In this document: piece by piece, positions 32,580 to 41,086 of the stretch | Position numbering within the stretch: position 1 is the first letter of the stretch | Layout of the letters: every line of letters starts with the position of its first letter | DNA from: an uncultured Ruminococcus sp. | Lineage (GTDB): Bacteria; Bacillota; Clostridia; Oscillospirales; Ruminococcaceae | NCBI GenBank assembly: GCA_902786975.1 | Contig: CADAES010000015.1 | Span: 1-47,433, forward strand | Reading direction: 5' to 3' | Length of the DNA stretch: 47,433 nucleotides | Notes under the pieces: generated by a model | Told to the model about the DNA's origin: nothing | What the model saw: the letters and a program-made list of their open reading frames with translations, nothing else | Databases searched by the model: none | Position numbers and translations under genes: made by a program

Positions 32580-33786
32580 GTGGTCTGTTCGGGCGTTCTC
32601 TGCCGTAGGGGTCCCTGTCGGAACGGGGTCTGTCGTAATGCGGTCTGCTGCGGTATGGTCTGTCCGAAAGCGGTCTTTGCTCGGGATACCTCTGTTCGGA
32701 AGCTCTCGGCGGTCTGCGTGAAGGCTCGTAGGCGGAACGGTAGGGCCTTTGCTGATACCTTGGTTCATAGCTTCCCTGCTCTGCACGTTCGGGACGGCTG
32801 TGACGCTCCCTCATCTGGCGATCCATAGACTTTGTAACGATATATACGGCGAATGCGAGCGCTGCGATGAGCAGCACGGGAACGCCGAAATTAACGCTTT
32901 TCTTAGCGGGTATGAGCTTATTGTCCTTCTTCTCGCTTTTCGGAGTTTCGGAGCTTGGGACGATCTCGTCGCCGGAGGCGTTGGTGTTATAGACCTCTAT
33001 CCTTATCTTCTGCTTGGAATAGTCCTTCATAATGATACTTGCATTGACAGTACCGGGGCTTACCGCAAGGATACCGCCCTCGGAATACTTAGCGACGCCG
33101 GACTCGTCCATCTCGCAGTTTATCGCATCTGCAAACCCGAGCTGCTCGAAGGTATACGGGCTTGTAAAGGCTGCGAGGCGCACCGTCTTTACGTCCAGAG
33201 ATATTTTCGGGGCGTCGGACGGATTGACGATACCGTCGGACTTATTGACGTTGAGCGACTGCGAAGCCATATCGAGCATCGAATCTATCGTGAGGTAGAT
33301 AACGTCGCTTTTATCCTCCTCGCCAAGCATTTCAAATTCAAGAGTTATATAGTCGCCGCTGAAGCTCGTGCCCTGCGGCTGAGCGTAGGTAAAGGAATAC
33401 TTGCCGTCCTCCTTGGTCTCGTTCAGCTCGCCCTGAGCAGTTTCCTCGAGCTTTGAGCCGACAAGCTTGAAATGTGCGGGGTCGTAGCTCATCGAGCCGG
33501 AAAAGACTGATATAGTCTGCTTTGTTATCAGCTGGAGCTTAGCGGTGAATTTCTTGTTCTCGACAGCCGAAACAACGACATCTGCTCTGACGGAATCGTT
33601 ATCCGCAGGTGTAGTATCCTTAGTTATCTGTGTCCATACCATACCGCCCTGTCCCTCGGCAGACGTGCCGGTCGTGGTGGTAACGGCATAGTTTTCGTCC
33701 TCGCCCTCGGCAAAGCAGGTAAGGCTGCACGACAGCATACACACGCAGGCTGCTGCCGCTGTGATCAAAGCTTTAAGCGCTTTCAT
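32575..33786 (-). CDS. Secreted/membrane protein with cohesin-like domain and Arg-rich cytoplasmic tail
   Basis: A signal peptide (residues 1-26) precedes a beta-sandwich region. Within it, TISVFSGSMSYDPAHFKLVGS and FSGDYITLEFEML (about 90-160) resemble cohesin or cohesin-like carbohydrate-module folds. A second beta-rich region follows (to about 275), then a membrane helix (about 297-318). The last about 85 residues are very rich in Arg, Pro, Tyr and Ser and should lie inside the cell. In Ruminococcus-type organisms cohesins anchor cellulosome subunits. This one is membrane-anchored rather than sortase-linked, and the cohesin call is tentative. Confidence 0.65.
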   Translation of the reverse strand: MKALKALITAAAACVCMLSCSLTCFAEGEDENYAVTTTTGTSAEGQGGMVWTQITKDTTPADNDSVRADVVVSAVENKKFTAKLQLITKQTISVFSGSMSYDPAHFKLVGSKLEETAQGELNETKEDGKYSFTYAQPQGTSFSGDYITLEFEMLGEEDKSDVIYLTIDSMLDMASQSLNVNKSDGIVNPSDAPKISLDVKTVRLAAFTSPYTFEQLGFADAINCEMDESGVAKYSEGGILAVSPGTVNASIIMKDYSKQKIRIEVYNTNASGDEIVPSSETPKSEKKDNKLIPAKKSVNFGVPVLLIAALAFAVYIVTKSMDRQMRERHSRPERAEQGSYEPRYQQRPYRSAYEPSRRPPRASEQRYPEQRPLSDRPYRSRPHYDRPRSDRDPYGRERPNRPR

Positions 33787-33823
33787 AACATCTTCCCATC
33801 ATTTATATTTTTGCACAACAAAT

Positions 33824-33851
33824 CCTCTGAGAGAGTATTATCCCGCAGAGG
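33824..33851 (-). terminator. Weak terminator or attenuator hairpin after cyclophilin
   Basis: CCTCTG (33824-33829) pairs with CAGAGG (33846-33851), followed on the minus strand by ATTTGTTG. The loop is long, so read-through into the cohesin-like gene is likely. Confidence 0.35.
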
Positions 33852-33859
33852 ACTTTAAA

Positions 33860-34330
33860 TCATTCAATAGTTACAGACTTCATTATCTGCGCCTTGGTCG
33901 GCTTGTCACGGAAATCGGTCGGGACTCCGGCTATCTCGTCAACGACCTCGATGCCCTCGACTACCTTGCCGAAAGCGGCATACTGTCCGTCAAGGTGGGG
34001 AGCGTCCTTATGCATGATAAAGAACTGAGAGCTTGCAGAATCGGGGTTAGCCGACCTCGCCATAGAGATAACTCCCCTGACGTGCTTGATATCGTTGCTA
34101 ACTCCGTTGCTCCTGAACTCGCCCTTTATCTTGTTCTTTGAGCCGCCCGTGCCGTTTCCGAGAGGGTCCCCTCCCTGTATCATAAAGCCTTTGATGACAC
34201 GGTGGAAGCAAAGCCCGTTATAAAAGCCTTCATTTACGAGCTTTTCAAAGTTTGCGACTGTTATCGGAGCTTTTTCGGGATACAGCTCTATCTTTATTTT
34301 TTTACCGTTTTCCATTTCTATAACAACCAT
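33860..34330 (-). CDS. Cyclophilin-type peptidyl-prolyl cis-trans isomerase
   Basis: A cytoplasmic cyclophilin of 156 residues that speeds proline isomerisation during folding. Active-site stretches are FHRVIKGFMIQGGD (catalytic Arg) and SASSQFFIMHKDAPHLDGQYAAFGKV. There is no signal peptide. It follows the gene at 34348 by 17 bases. Confidence 0.95.
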   Translation of the reverse strand: MVVIEMENGKKIKIELYPEKAPITVANFEKLVNEGFYNGLCFHRVIKGFMIQGGDPLGNGTGGSKNKIKGEFRSNGVSNDIKHVRGVISMARSANPDSASSQFFIMHKDAPHLDGQYAAFGKVVEGIEVVDEIAGVPTDFRDKPTKAQIMKSVTIE

Positions 34331-34347
34331 ATTGAATACCTCAGTCC

Positions 34348-34881
34348 TTATCTGTTCATTTTCTTTTCTTCTTCCTTGCTTTTGGGAAGGACGTCTCTTT
34401 CAAGCCTTTCCATAAGGTCTTTGAAATACAGCGTCTGCATTGTAGGAACTTTTTTGAACATACCCTGCTTGGTCGTAGAGTTGCACACGAAGTAGTCCCT
34501 TTCGCCGTCGTTATTGACGCAGTACAGTCTGTCTACACGGCAGAAATCTCCGTTGGGAAGGTCCCTGTTCTTATCGAAGCAGCAGAAGATATCCTTCGCC
34601 ATAAGCTCGATAAGATTATTGACTCTCTTTTCGTTGGGAAGATTTGTCCAGCTGTCGAGGTCGTCCTTGAAGAACTGCTGCACGGGAACGCCGTTGACCT
34701 CCATTTTCCTGATTATCCTTGCCAGGCAGATAGAAGCGTCCTTTTCGGTGAGCTTATCTATCCTTGCGTTCTTATACTCCAGGATATACTTATTTGCAGT
34801 TTCGTAGAATATCTTATCATATGGAAAAGGCTTTCCCTTTTCCGAAAATTTGATTATCGCATTATCTGTATTGATTTCCAA
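34348..34881 (-). CDS. Uncharacterised 177-residue protein
   Basis: I do not recognise the family. The protein is soluble, mixed alpha/beta and mildly charged, with a cysteine pair CC (residues about 99-100) and a Lys/Glu-rich C-terminus. No membrane segment or signal is seen. It lies 39 bases after the 34921-35634 gene and 17 bases before cyclophilin, so it belongs to that operon. Confidence 0.7.
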   Translation of the reverse strand: MEINTDNAIIKFSEKGKPFPYDKIFYETANKYILEYKNARIDKLTEKDASICLARIIRKMEVNGVPVQQFFKDDLDSWTNLPNEKRVNNLIELMAKDIFCCFDKNRDLPNGDFCRVDRLYCVNNDGERDYFVCNSTTKQGMFKKVPTMQTLYFKDLMERLERDVLPKSKEEEKKMNR

Positions 34882-34920
34882 TTTTATTCTCTCCCAATGA
34901 TTTTTGCTTTTGCCTGTTTC

Positions 34921-35634
34921 TTATTTCTTATTTTTTGCGGCACGCTCTCTCTCAAACTCGTCCGTAGCCTTTGCGAGCTGCTCAGCAGTTACCTCACCGA
35001 TATTGTCGGGGTCGTTGCTGTGGTCGATAGAGCCAAGCTTATCCACCTCGTCCTGCGAAACGGTAACGCCCTTGATGTCTTTATAATGCTCGTACTCCTC
35101 CTCCTTGAGGGCATACGGCAGGTCGGCGAGCTTCTTCTGCACCTCTTCGTCATCGACGGTGTTGAACTTATAGTCCATAGTCTCAAGCTCGTGGAGCTTA
35201 TTGTTATGCTCCTCGATCATAACTCTGAGCTTATCGTCGATCTCCTCGAGATTGGCAACGCTGATATCCTCCTTGTGGGATTCAACAAAAGCCTTGTGAG
35301 AAACGGCATACTCCTTTTCAAAGCCCTCCTGAGCCTTGGACACCTCGTCCTGATGCACGGGGTCGGTATCAAAGTCGTGATATGTAACCGGCGGCTTTGC
35401 GTCCCTTTGCTCAACGAACTTGTCAAGCTCAGCCATATTCTTCTTCAGCTCGTCAGGGTCAACAGATACTACGCCCTCGACAGCCTCCTCTTTTGTATCT
35501 TCAAATTTCGATTCCTTTATCGAAACAGTCTCTTTCTTCTTTACCGGTGTATTCCAGATATCGTCCGGATTAACTGTGGCAGGTCTTGATGCAGGCTTGA
35601 CAGCCTCGTCCTTCTTTTTGCCGAAAAGTCCCAT
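34921..35634 (-). CDS. Uncharacterised highly charged, helical protein
   Basis: A 237-residue protein starting MGLFGKKKDE. It is rich in Glu, Asp and Lys, with predicted helices over about 70-235 and no membrane segment. The N-terminal MGLFGKKK-type start is common in small bacterial scaffold proteins. I do not recognise a domain. It is first in an operon with the 34348 gene and cyclophilin. Confidence 0.7.
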   Translation of the reverse strand: MGLFGKKKDEAVKPASRPATVNPDDIWNTPVKKKETVSIKESKFEDTKEEAVEGVVSVDPDELKKNMAELDKFVEQRDAKPPVTYHDFDTDPVHQDEVSKAQEGFEKEYAVSHKAFVESHKEDISVANLEEIDDKLRVMIEEHNNKLHELETMDYKFNTVDDEEVQKKLADLPYALKEEEYEHYKDIKGVTVSQDEVDKLGSIDHSNDPDNIGEVTAEQLAKATDEFERERAAKNKK

Positions 35635-35800
35635 TGTTTTACCTCCAATATTTATTTTGGATACCCTCAGAAACGTTGAGCAAGTCCGATCATACCGGCG
35701 GCGGAAATGCCAGGCCGTGTTACGCCCTTTGCGGTGTTCGGAAGGCTGTGAATTCGCCTCAAAACAGAGCAGATATGAAAAAGCCCAATCATTCCTTTAT

Positions 35801-35829
35801 ATTATACTATATTTTGTACAAAATTGCAA
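35801..35829 (-). promoter_or_regulatory. Promoter for the 35634 operon
   Basis: The minus strand reads TTGCAA, 17 bases, TATAAT. Confidence 0.7.
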
Positions 35830-35946
35830 ACAATTTAGAGGGGCAATATTATATAAATTTTCAAGAACTTTTTGTGTATTTAGTGATATATTAATATTTA
35901 CGAAATATAATGTTATTAATTTGTTGATATATGAACGAATAGAATT

Positions 35947-35955
35947 TGTTATAAT
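35947..35955 (+). promoter_or_regulatory. Extended -10 promoter for the tail-anchored protein gene
   Basis: TGTTATAAT (TGn followed by TATAAT) lies about 160 bases before the start codon. There is no good -35 box, as is common for extended -10 promoters. Confidence 0.55.
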
Positions 35956-36115
35956 AACATAAAGTTGTATACTTTTGAGCAAATATAGCTTTATTTAATT
36001 GTTTAAACTTAACGATTTAACGATTTGACAAAGATCGCAGAGGAAGGGCATTTTGCTTATCATGCTATACAGCGGAATATGAAGAATCTTTATGATCGAC
36101 AAAGGAGGGCTTTAG

Positions 36116-37990
36116 TTGCCAAACTTAAAACTTGGAGTAACTGCCACAGAGCTTTTCACCTACAATCCGTTCAGAATACTGGGAACGGCTGTTGATACTC
36201 CTAACGACAAGATCACGGAGCTGTACAACAAGCTTTTGGAGATGGCTGAAAGTGGCACTATAAGCCAGTACAAGACTGATTTTGATTTTCCCGGCTCACT
36301 TCCTCCGTTCACCAGAGATGTAAGTGCGCTCAAGACCGCTTATGCCAAGATAGCCAGCAACGGTTACAGATGCTTTGCATATTCAAGCGAGCAGTTCTCG
36401 ACTGCCCTGAACGTTGACGACATCATGCTCAACCTGCGTGATATCACCTGCTACGACTGTTTCCTCAGATGCTACATGTGGCTCATCACCAACGACAGAG
36501 ATTTTGAGGAGCATGAGCTGTGGATACTGCTTTGCAAGCACATCGATAATATGATCATGTCCACTCCGGACGACTGGGCAAAATACTTTGACCACAGATT
36601 CCCCGAGGATCTTATGGGTGACAGGATCTCGACATTCCGTACTCTTTACGCTACATTCTGCGACATCATACTGCTTCCTATAAAGGAAATGGTAAGAGGC
36701 TCGATGAAGTGCTCTACCGCTACGGAGATCCTTAAAGTCGCAGGCATAGATACCGAAGAGAAATTCGAGTTCGTGGAGATCCCGCAGGCTAACATACCAA
36801 AGCCGGGTCAGCCTGCTCCGCTTCTGAAGATCGCCGTTAAAGACGGTGAGGAATACTTCGATGTTGCACGGGGCCAGATGGTCAGCTTCAAGTCCGATTC
36901 GGATACTAAGGTCGAGTCCAACAGCTTCGATACTTCCACAAGGACTATCTCTGCTGCCGCTATCATCGGTGACAGAGCACCTGCTGACAAGAAGGACTAC
37001 ATACCTCCCGAGCCGACATTCACCAAGGAAGCTCCTCCGGAGGCTGACAAGCTCGAAAAGATCAAGCCGCTGCCTCCTAAGCCGAAGCCGGGCGTTGTAA
37101 AGCCGGCAGCAAACGTTAAGCCTGCATCGGCTGTAAAGCCTGCATCGGCTGTAAAGCCTGCATCGGCTGTAAAGCCGGCAGAAGGTTCTGCTGTACGTGC
37201 CCCCGCTGCAAAGCTCCCCGTTCAGCAGCAGCCGCCTAAGCTCAGCGATGTAATAAGAGAGCCGAAGGCTGAAACGGACGAGGACGGCGACGTAGTAATC
37301 CCGACAAAGCGTCACAGAGTAAAGATACCTCAGAAGGCTGCTGAGACTGCTGCACACACATCGCTCACAGAAGCAGACGATACACCGGTACTCAAGTATA
37401 CTCCGAAGGTTGGCAAGCCGCTTCCGACAGCCGGCGAAGGCACAGGTTCAAAGACTCCGTTCAAGAAGAATCAGAAGTCACTTGCTGATTTTGTTGACGA
37501 GGTCGATGACGAGACCCTTAACGATGAGGATGAGGACGAGGAAGAGGAAGAGGAGAACATCTACACCAATGTTCTTATCAAGATGCTTCGTTCCAACCGT
37601 ACCGAGACGATGAAGGGCGTTGACACCAAGCACGTTTTCGACAACGGTGACAGCCTCGGTATCGCAGCTGAGCCGGGTCTTGAGATGGACGCTATCAACG
37701 AGAAGCGCATGGACAAGAGCCTGCTTGCTAACTCGCTGGAGCCAGACCTTGACACGGACGACCCGAAGAAGCTCATGGCTGAAAAGTACAAGGGCATCAA
37801 CATCGACGATATGCTCAACCCGATCTCGCCGAACAAGTTTGCTCAGCAGTTCAAGCAGAATGCGATACACGAATACACGAGCAACAAGCAGAGAAAGAAG
37901 AAGACCAACATTGCTATCATCAAGTTCTGTCTGATGCTGTTTATGGTGATCCTGCTGCTGTTCATTCTGAAGATATTCAATATTCTTTGA
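36116..37990 (+). CDS. Large tail-anchored protein with N-terminal helical domain and KPASAV repeats
   Basis: Translation starts at a TTG with AAAGGAGG 7 bases upstream. The N-terminal about 250 residues are globular and helical, opening with ELFTYNPFRILGTAVDTP. That NPFRILG start is reminiscent of divergent J-like domains, but no HPD motif is present, so the J-domain idea is weak. Residues about 255-500 are low-complexity, with Lys/Pro/Ala repeats (KPASAV) and a Glu-rich run. A single hydrophobic helix closes the protein (about 600-622), so it is probably a tail-anchored membrane protein facing the cytoplasm. No function is recognised. Its build (folded head, repeat linker) recalls the deaminase-fold proteins in the same window. 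Confidence 0.78.
   Translation: MPNLKLGVTATELFTYNPFRILGTAVDTPNDKITELYNKLLEMAESGTISQYKTDFDFPGSLPPFTRDVSALKTAYAKIASNGYRCFAYSSEQFSTALNVDDIMLNLRDITCYDCFLRCYMWLITNDRDFEEHELWILLCKHIDNMIMSTPDDWAKYFDHRFPEDLMGDRISTFRTLYATFCDIILLPIKEMVRGSMKCSTATEILKVAGIDTEEKFEFVEIPQANIPKPGQPAPLLKIAVKDGEEYFDVARGQMVSFKSDSDTKVESNSFDTSTRTISAAAIIGDRAPADKKDYIPPEPTFTKEAPPEADKLEKIKPLPPKPKPGVVKPAANVKPASAVKPASAVKPASAVKPAEGSAVRAPAAKLPVQQQPPKLSDVIREPKAETDEDGDVVIPTKRHRVKIPQKAAETAAHTSLTEADDTPVLKYTPKVGKPLPTAGEGTGSKTPFKKNQKSLADFVDEVDDETLNDEDEDEEEEEENIYTNVLIKMLRSNRTETMKGVDTKHVFDNGDSLGIAAEPGLEMDAINEKRMDKSLLANSLEPDLDTDDPKKLMAEKYKGINIDDMLNPISPNKFAQQFKQNAIHEYTSNKQRKKKTNIAIIKFCLMLFMVILLLFILKIFNIL
37118..37171 (+). repeat. Three perfect 18-bp repeats coding KPASAV
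   Basis: Identical units start at 37118, 37136 and 37154. Perfect identity, including third codon positions, indicates recent expansion and likely length variation between strains. Confidence 0.93.
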
Positions 37991-38000
37991 TAAACTATCG

Positions 38001-38033
38001 GAGCCGTCCTTAAAAACAAGGGCGGCTCTTTTT
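38001..38033 (+). terminator. Terminator of the tail-anchored protein gene
   Basis: GAGCCGTCCTT (38001-38011) pairs with AAGGGCGGCTC (38018-38028) through one G-T pair, then T5. Confidence 0.9.
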
Positions 38034-38069
38034 CAAACTGTTTCCAATCAAATAAAAAAGAGGTGCTAT

Positions 38070-39248
38070 ATGGATAATTTCAATTTTTACAGTCCTACGG
38101 AATTTGTGTTCGGCCGTGACAGAGAGGACGAGTGCGGCGAGCTTTGCAAAAAATACGGTGCAAAAAAGGTCCTTGTCCACTACGGCGGAGGCTCGGCTGT
38201 AAAGTCGGGACTTATCGCAAGGATAACCGCTTCGCTGGACAAGGCGGGAATCGAGCACACCGAGCTTGGCGGCGTAAAGCCAAATCCGAGGGACACTCTC
38301 GTTTACGAGGGCATCGAGCTTTGCAGAAAGCAGGATATAGACTTTATCCTCGCAGTCGGCGGCGGCTCGGTCGCAGACAGCTCAAAGGCTATCGCTTCGG
38401 GCGTTTGCTACGACGGCGATTTCTGGGACTTGTACTGCGGCAAGGCGCAGATACAAAAGGCTCTGCCTGTCGGCGTAGTGCTGACGATAGCTGCTGCGGG
38501 AAGCGAAGGCTCAAGCTCGTCGGTGATAACCAAGGAGGAGGGCAGGCTAAAAAGAGGCACCCACTCCGACCTTATCAGACCCAAGTTCTCGATACTCGAC
38601 CCGCAGCTGACCTGCACGCTCCCCGCTTATCAGACAGCCTGCGGTGCGACCGACATTATGGCTCATGTTTTTGAAAGGTACTTCACCAACACTCCCGAGG
38701 TCGAGATAACCGACAGGCTTTGCGAGGCTGTTCTTCTGACGGTGATAAAGGAAGCTCCGAGGGCTGTGAAAGAGCCGGACAACTACGACGCAAGGGCAAA
38801 CATAATGTGGGCTGCGACGGTCGCTCACAACGACATCGTCGGCGTCGGCAGGAGCCAGGACTGGAACAGTCACGGCATCGAGCACGAGCTTTCGGGTCTT
38901 TACGATGTTGCTCACGGTGCGGGTCTTGCGGTTGTGATGCCTGCGTGGATGGAGTTTGTTTACAAGCACGATGTTATGAGGTTCTGCCAGATGGCGACAA
39001 GGGTATTCGGCTGCGAAATGAACTTTGGCGACCCGGAAAAGACTGCGCTGGAGGGTATCCGCTGTTTCAGACGTTTCCTGCACGAGATAGGTATGCCGAT
39101 AAACTTTGAGGAGCTTGGCGCAAAGAGAGAGGACATTCCGACGCTTGCGAACAATATGGCGATAAAGTATACGACACGTGGATTTGTCAAGCTTTCACGG
39201 GACGATGTTTGCAGCATTCTTGAAATTGCGGCAGACGCAAAGCTTTAA
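38070..39248 (+). CDS. Iron-containing alcohol dehydrogenase (BdhA/YqhD-like)
   Basis: A group III, NAD(P)H-dependent alcohol dehydrogenase of 392 residues. The N-terminus FYSPTEFVFGRD, the nucleotide loops YGGGSAVKSG and VGGGSVADSSKA, and the metal-ligand region AHVFERYF, with SHGIEHELSGLYDVAHGAGLAVVMP near residue 270, match butanol dehydrogenase-type enzymes. It likely reduces aldehydes to alcohols during fermentation. It is co-directional with the SDR gene 11 bases downstream. Confidence 0.94.
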   Translation: MDNFNFYSPTEFVFGRDREDECGELCKKYGAKKVLVHYGGGSAVKSGLIARITASLDKAGIEHTELGGVKPNPRDTLVYEGIELCRKQDIDFILAVGGGSVADSSKAIASGVCYDGDFWDLYCGKAQIQKALPVGVVLTIAAAGSEGSSSSVITKEEGRLKRGTHSDLIRPKFSILDPQLTCTLPAYQTACGATDIMAHVFERYFTNTPEVEITDRLCEAVLLTVIKEAPRAVKEPDNYDARANIMWAATVAHNDIVGVGRSQDWNSHGIEHELSGLYDVAHGAGLAVVMPAWMEFVYKHDVMRFCQMATRVFGCEMNFGDPEKTALEGIRCFRRFLHEIGMPINFEELGAKREDIPTLANNMAIKYTTRGFVKLSRDDVCSILEIAADAKL

Positions 39249-39259
39249 GGGGGATTATT

Positions 39260-40003
39260 ATGTTAGACATAAAAGGTAAATGGGCACTTATAACGGGTGC
39301 GAGCAGAGGGCTTGGTTATCTTGCGGCTGTTGAGCTTGCAAAGCTCGGCTGCAATCTTATAGTTCAAAGCCGCAGCATCGAGGCTTCTGAGGCGGCTGCG
39401 GAAAAGCTGAGGGCATACGGTGTCGGCGTAAAAGCGGTGAGCTGTGAGCTTTCGGACCCGGAGGCTGTAAAGAAGATGCTTGCGCAGACAGACAGCTTCG
39501 GCGTCGATGTGGACATCGTGCTGAACAACGCAGGTATGCAGATAGCTTACCGCACCGAGTATTTCAGCACTCCTGTAAGCGATTACGAGGTCAGCTTTGC
39601 GGTGAACACGATAGCGCCTGCGCTTATCTGCTATCACTTTATGCCGAAAATGATTGAAAATGGCTTCGGGCGGATAGTCAACACGACGAGCGGTATCGCT
39701 CTGGAGCCCGAGCAGGCAGGCTACTCTGCGAGCAAGGCGGCGCTTGACAAGATAACGGTAGACCTCGGGCACACGGTCAACGGCACCGATGTTTGCATCA
39801 ATCTCGTTGACCCGGGCTGGTGCAGGACAGACCTCGGCGGTCAGAACGCTCCGAACTCTCCCGAAAGCGCCCTGCCCGGCATCATCGTCGGCGTGTTCAT
39901 CGAGGACAGCAAGTCCGGCAGGATATTCCGTGCGCAGGAGTTCAAGGGTATGAGCCTCGAAAAAGCGACCGAGCACGCTCAATCATTCGACAGCCCGTAT
40001 TGA
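39260..40003 (+). CDS. Short-chain dehydrogenase/reductase
   Basis: A classical SDR of 247 residues: cofactor loop TGASRGLGYLAA, NNAGMQ, a catalytic Ser in TTSGIAL, and YSASK (Tyr/Lys). The Arg in QSRS after the second strand hints at NADP preference. The substrate is unknown. It shares a transcript with the alcohol dehydrogenase, so the pair may work on the same carbonyl compounds. Confidence 0.93.
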   Translation: MLDIKGKWALITGASRGLGYLAAVELAKLGCNLIVQSRSIEASEAAAEKLRAYGVGVKAVSCELSDPEAVKKMLAQTDSFGVDVDIVLNNAGMQIAYRTEYFSTPVSDYEVSFAVNTIAPALICYHFMPKMIENGFGRIVNTTSGIALEPEQAGYSASKAALDKITVDLGHTVNGTDVCINLVDPGWCRTDLGGQNAPNSPESALPGIIVGVFIEDSKSGRIFRAQEFKGMSLEKATEHAQSFDSPY

Positions 40004-40157
40004 TTATATTGGGGAAAACTCTTTTGGAAGAAGCGTAACACGTGGTAACGGTTACGCTGTTCTCCCCCGAGGATACCTAAAGGGTATCCTCGCAATTGTC
40101 CGCAGGACAGTTAACCCCTTTTCAGAAACCTTTTAATTTAAATAGCATATAAAAATC

Positions 40158-40196
40158 AAACAGCCATACGGAAGGGGCACTTCTGTATGGCTGTTT
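40158..40196. repeat. Strong 12-bp inverted repeat
   Basis: AAACAGCCATAC (40158-40169) and GTATGGCTGTTT (40185-40196) are perfect reverse complements. An inner GAAG/CTTC extends the stem. The minus-strand tail is T-rich (TTGATTTTTAT), so it can act as a leftward terminator. Confidence 0.85.
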
Positions 40197-40244
40197 CGGA
40201 GTAAATGATAATGTGATGAAAAAGATGATAAACGTTAGTCGGTG

Positions 40245-40280
40245 GGGTACATCGCTTTGCGGGGCGGTGTGCCCTTTTTT
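40245..40280 (+). terminator. Rightward intrinsic terminator with no adjacent gene
   Basis: GGGTACATCGC (40245-40255) pairs with GCGGTGTGCCC (40264-40274) over 11 positions with two G-T pairs, then six T. It ends either the alcohol dehydrogenase/SDR transcript or a small RNA. Confidence 0.85.
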
Positions 40281-40483
40281 CAGTTCACGCAGCTGGCATT
40301 CGCATTTAGCTTTGCTGGCACAACTAATTTCTAATATTATAATACTACGCTTAGGCGCTGTTGTCAAGTCTGTATACATTAAGTTTATTTTTAAACACAA
40401 TTTTCGTCGTTTAGCACAAAATTCAACAAAAGTTTTTGTTAACGAAAACAAACTAAAACGATTTCGAATTGTTGAAAACTCTG

Positions 40484-40526
40484 CAAAAAAAGCCACACAA
40501 AAGGCAGTCTTGCCTTCGTATGGCTT
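40484..40526 (-). terminator. Terminator of the lactate dehydrogenase/epimerase/GT4 operon
   Basis: A long stem (40490-40507 with 40510-40526, several G-T pairs) is followed on the minus strand by seven T. It lies 36 bases past the stop codon of the last gene. Confidence 0.85.
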
Positions 40527-40561
40527 TAGTGCATCTGATTTTCTTGCAGACGGCGGGTATG

Positions 40562-41086
40562 CTATCTGTAAACAAAGTCCTTTTTCTGATACGGGGTATC
40601 CTCGTGGCAGCTAAGGAGCATTTCAGCGACGGCGTCGCCGAGGTAGTCGTAAAGGTCGTCATCGACATAGGCGAACCTCACGGGGTCGGCTATCTCCTCG
40701 GGTATCTCGCCGTTATTGTATGCGCAGGCATACTCGCCGCAGTCCCTTACATAGTCGAGCAGCTTACAGAGCCGACAGAGCTTTTCGTCGTCAAACAGCT
40801 TTGAGGCTTCAAAGGCTTGTTTCAGATTTTCGCAGAAGAATGCAAAATTGCTGTCCCAGTTGAGGTTACCGTTATCCTGCGCTTCGCTGCGCAGTTTTTC
40901 GACCTCACGCAGAAGCTCGGCACACAGGGTATCGGCCTGTCCGCTTTCGGGGACTTTGCTTTTCCACAGCACCGAGCAGACATCAAAGTACCTCATTTCA
41001 TAGCCTCTGATTCCAAGCTCGCTGACAAGGGTATACATCTGCTCCCAGTCGACAGCGTCGTTAAGATCCATATTTTCTTCGATCAT
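40562..41086 (-). CDS. Uncharacterised 174-residue protein
   Basis: A soluble, acidic, helical protein with scattered cysteines (FDVCSVLW, CRLCKLLDYVRDCGEYAC). The YACAYNNGE...FAYVDDDLYDYLGDAV region is notable. I do not recognise the family. Its start codon overlaps the stop of lactate dehydrogenase by one base, so it is translationally coupled to that gene. Confidence 0.7.
   Translation of the reverse strand: MIEENMDLNDAVDWEQMYTLVSELGIRGYEMRYFDVCSVLWKSKVPESGQADTLCAELLREVEKLRSEAQDNGNLNWDSNFAFFCENLKQAFEASKLFDDEKLCRLCKLLDYVRDCGEYACAYNNGEIPEEIADPVRFAYVDDDLYDYLGDAVAEMLLSCHEDTPYQKKDFVYR

Larger units (their letters stand above)
35635..36115. other. 481-bp AT-rich region between divergent operons
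   Basis: No gene is supported. It contains a leftward promoter (35801-35829), an extended -10 promoter candidate for the rightward gene (35947-35955), and leaders of about 160 bases on each side. The stretch 35800-36010 is very AT-rich. Confidence 0.7.
40004..40561. other. 558-bp gene-free stretch rich in hairpins
   Basis: No protein gene is supported. Hairpins are visible at 40032-40058 (AGCGTAAC/GTTACGCT), 40068-40092 (CGAGGATACC/GGTATCCTCG), 40098-40110 (TGTCC/GGACA), 40158-40196 and 40245-40280 (a plus-strand terminator). A minus-strand terminator lies at 40484-40526. The density is higher than in any other gap in the window, so a non-coding RNA or a structured 3' UTR of the SDR transcript is possible. 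Confidence 0.6.

Noticed and set aside
37118-37171. CRISPR-like array
   Set aside because: The three 18-bp units are contiguous without spacers and are in frame, coding KPASAV. It is a coding repeat.
36383-37357. Minus-strand 324-codon open frame rich in Arg/Leu/Tyr repeats
   Set aside because: It mirrors the KPASAV repeat region of the plus-strand gene and has no ribosome site.
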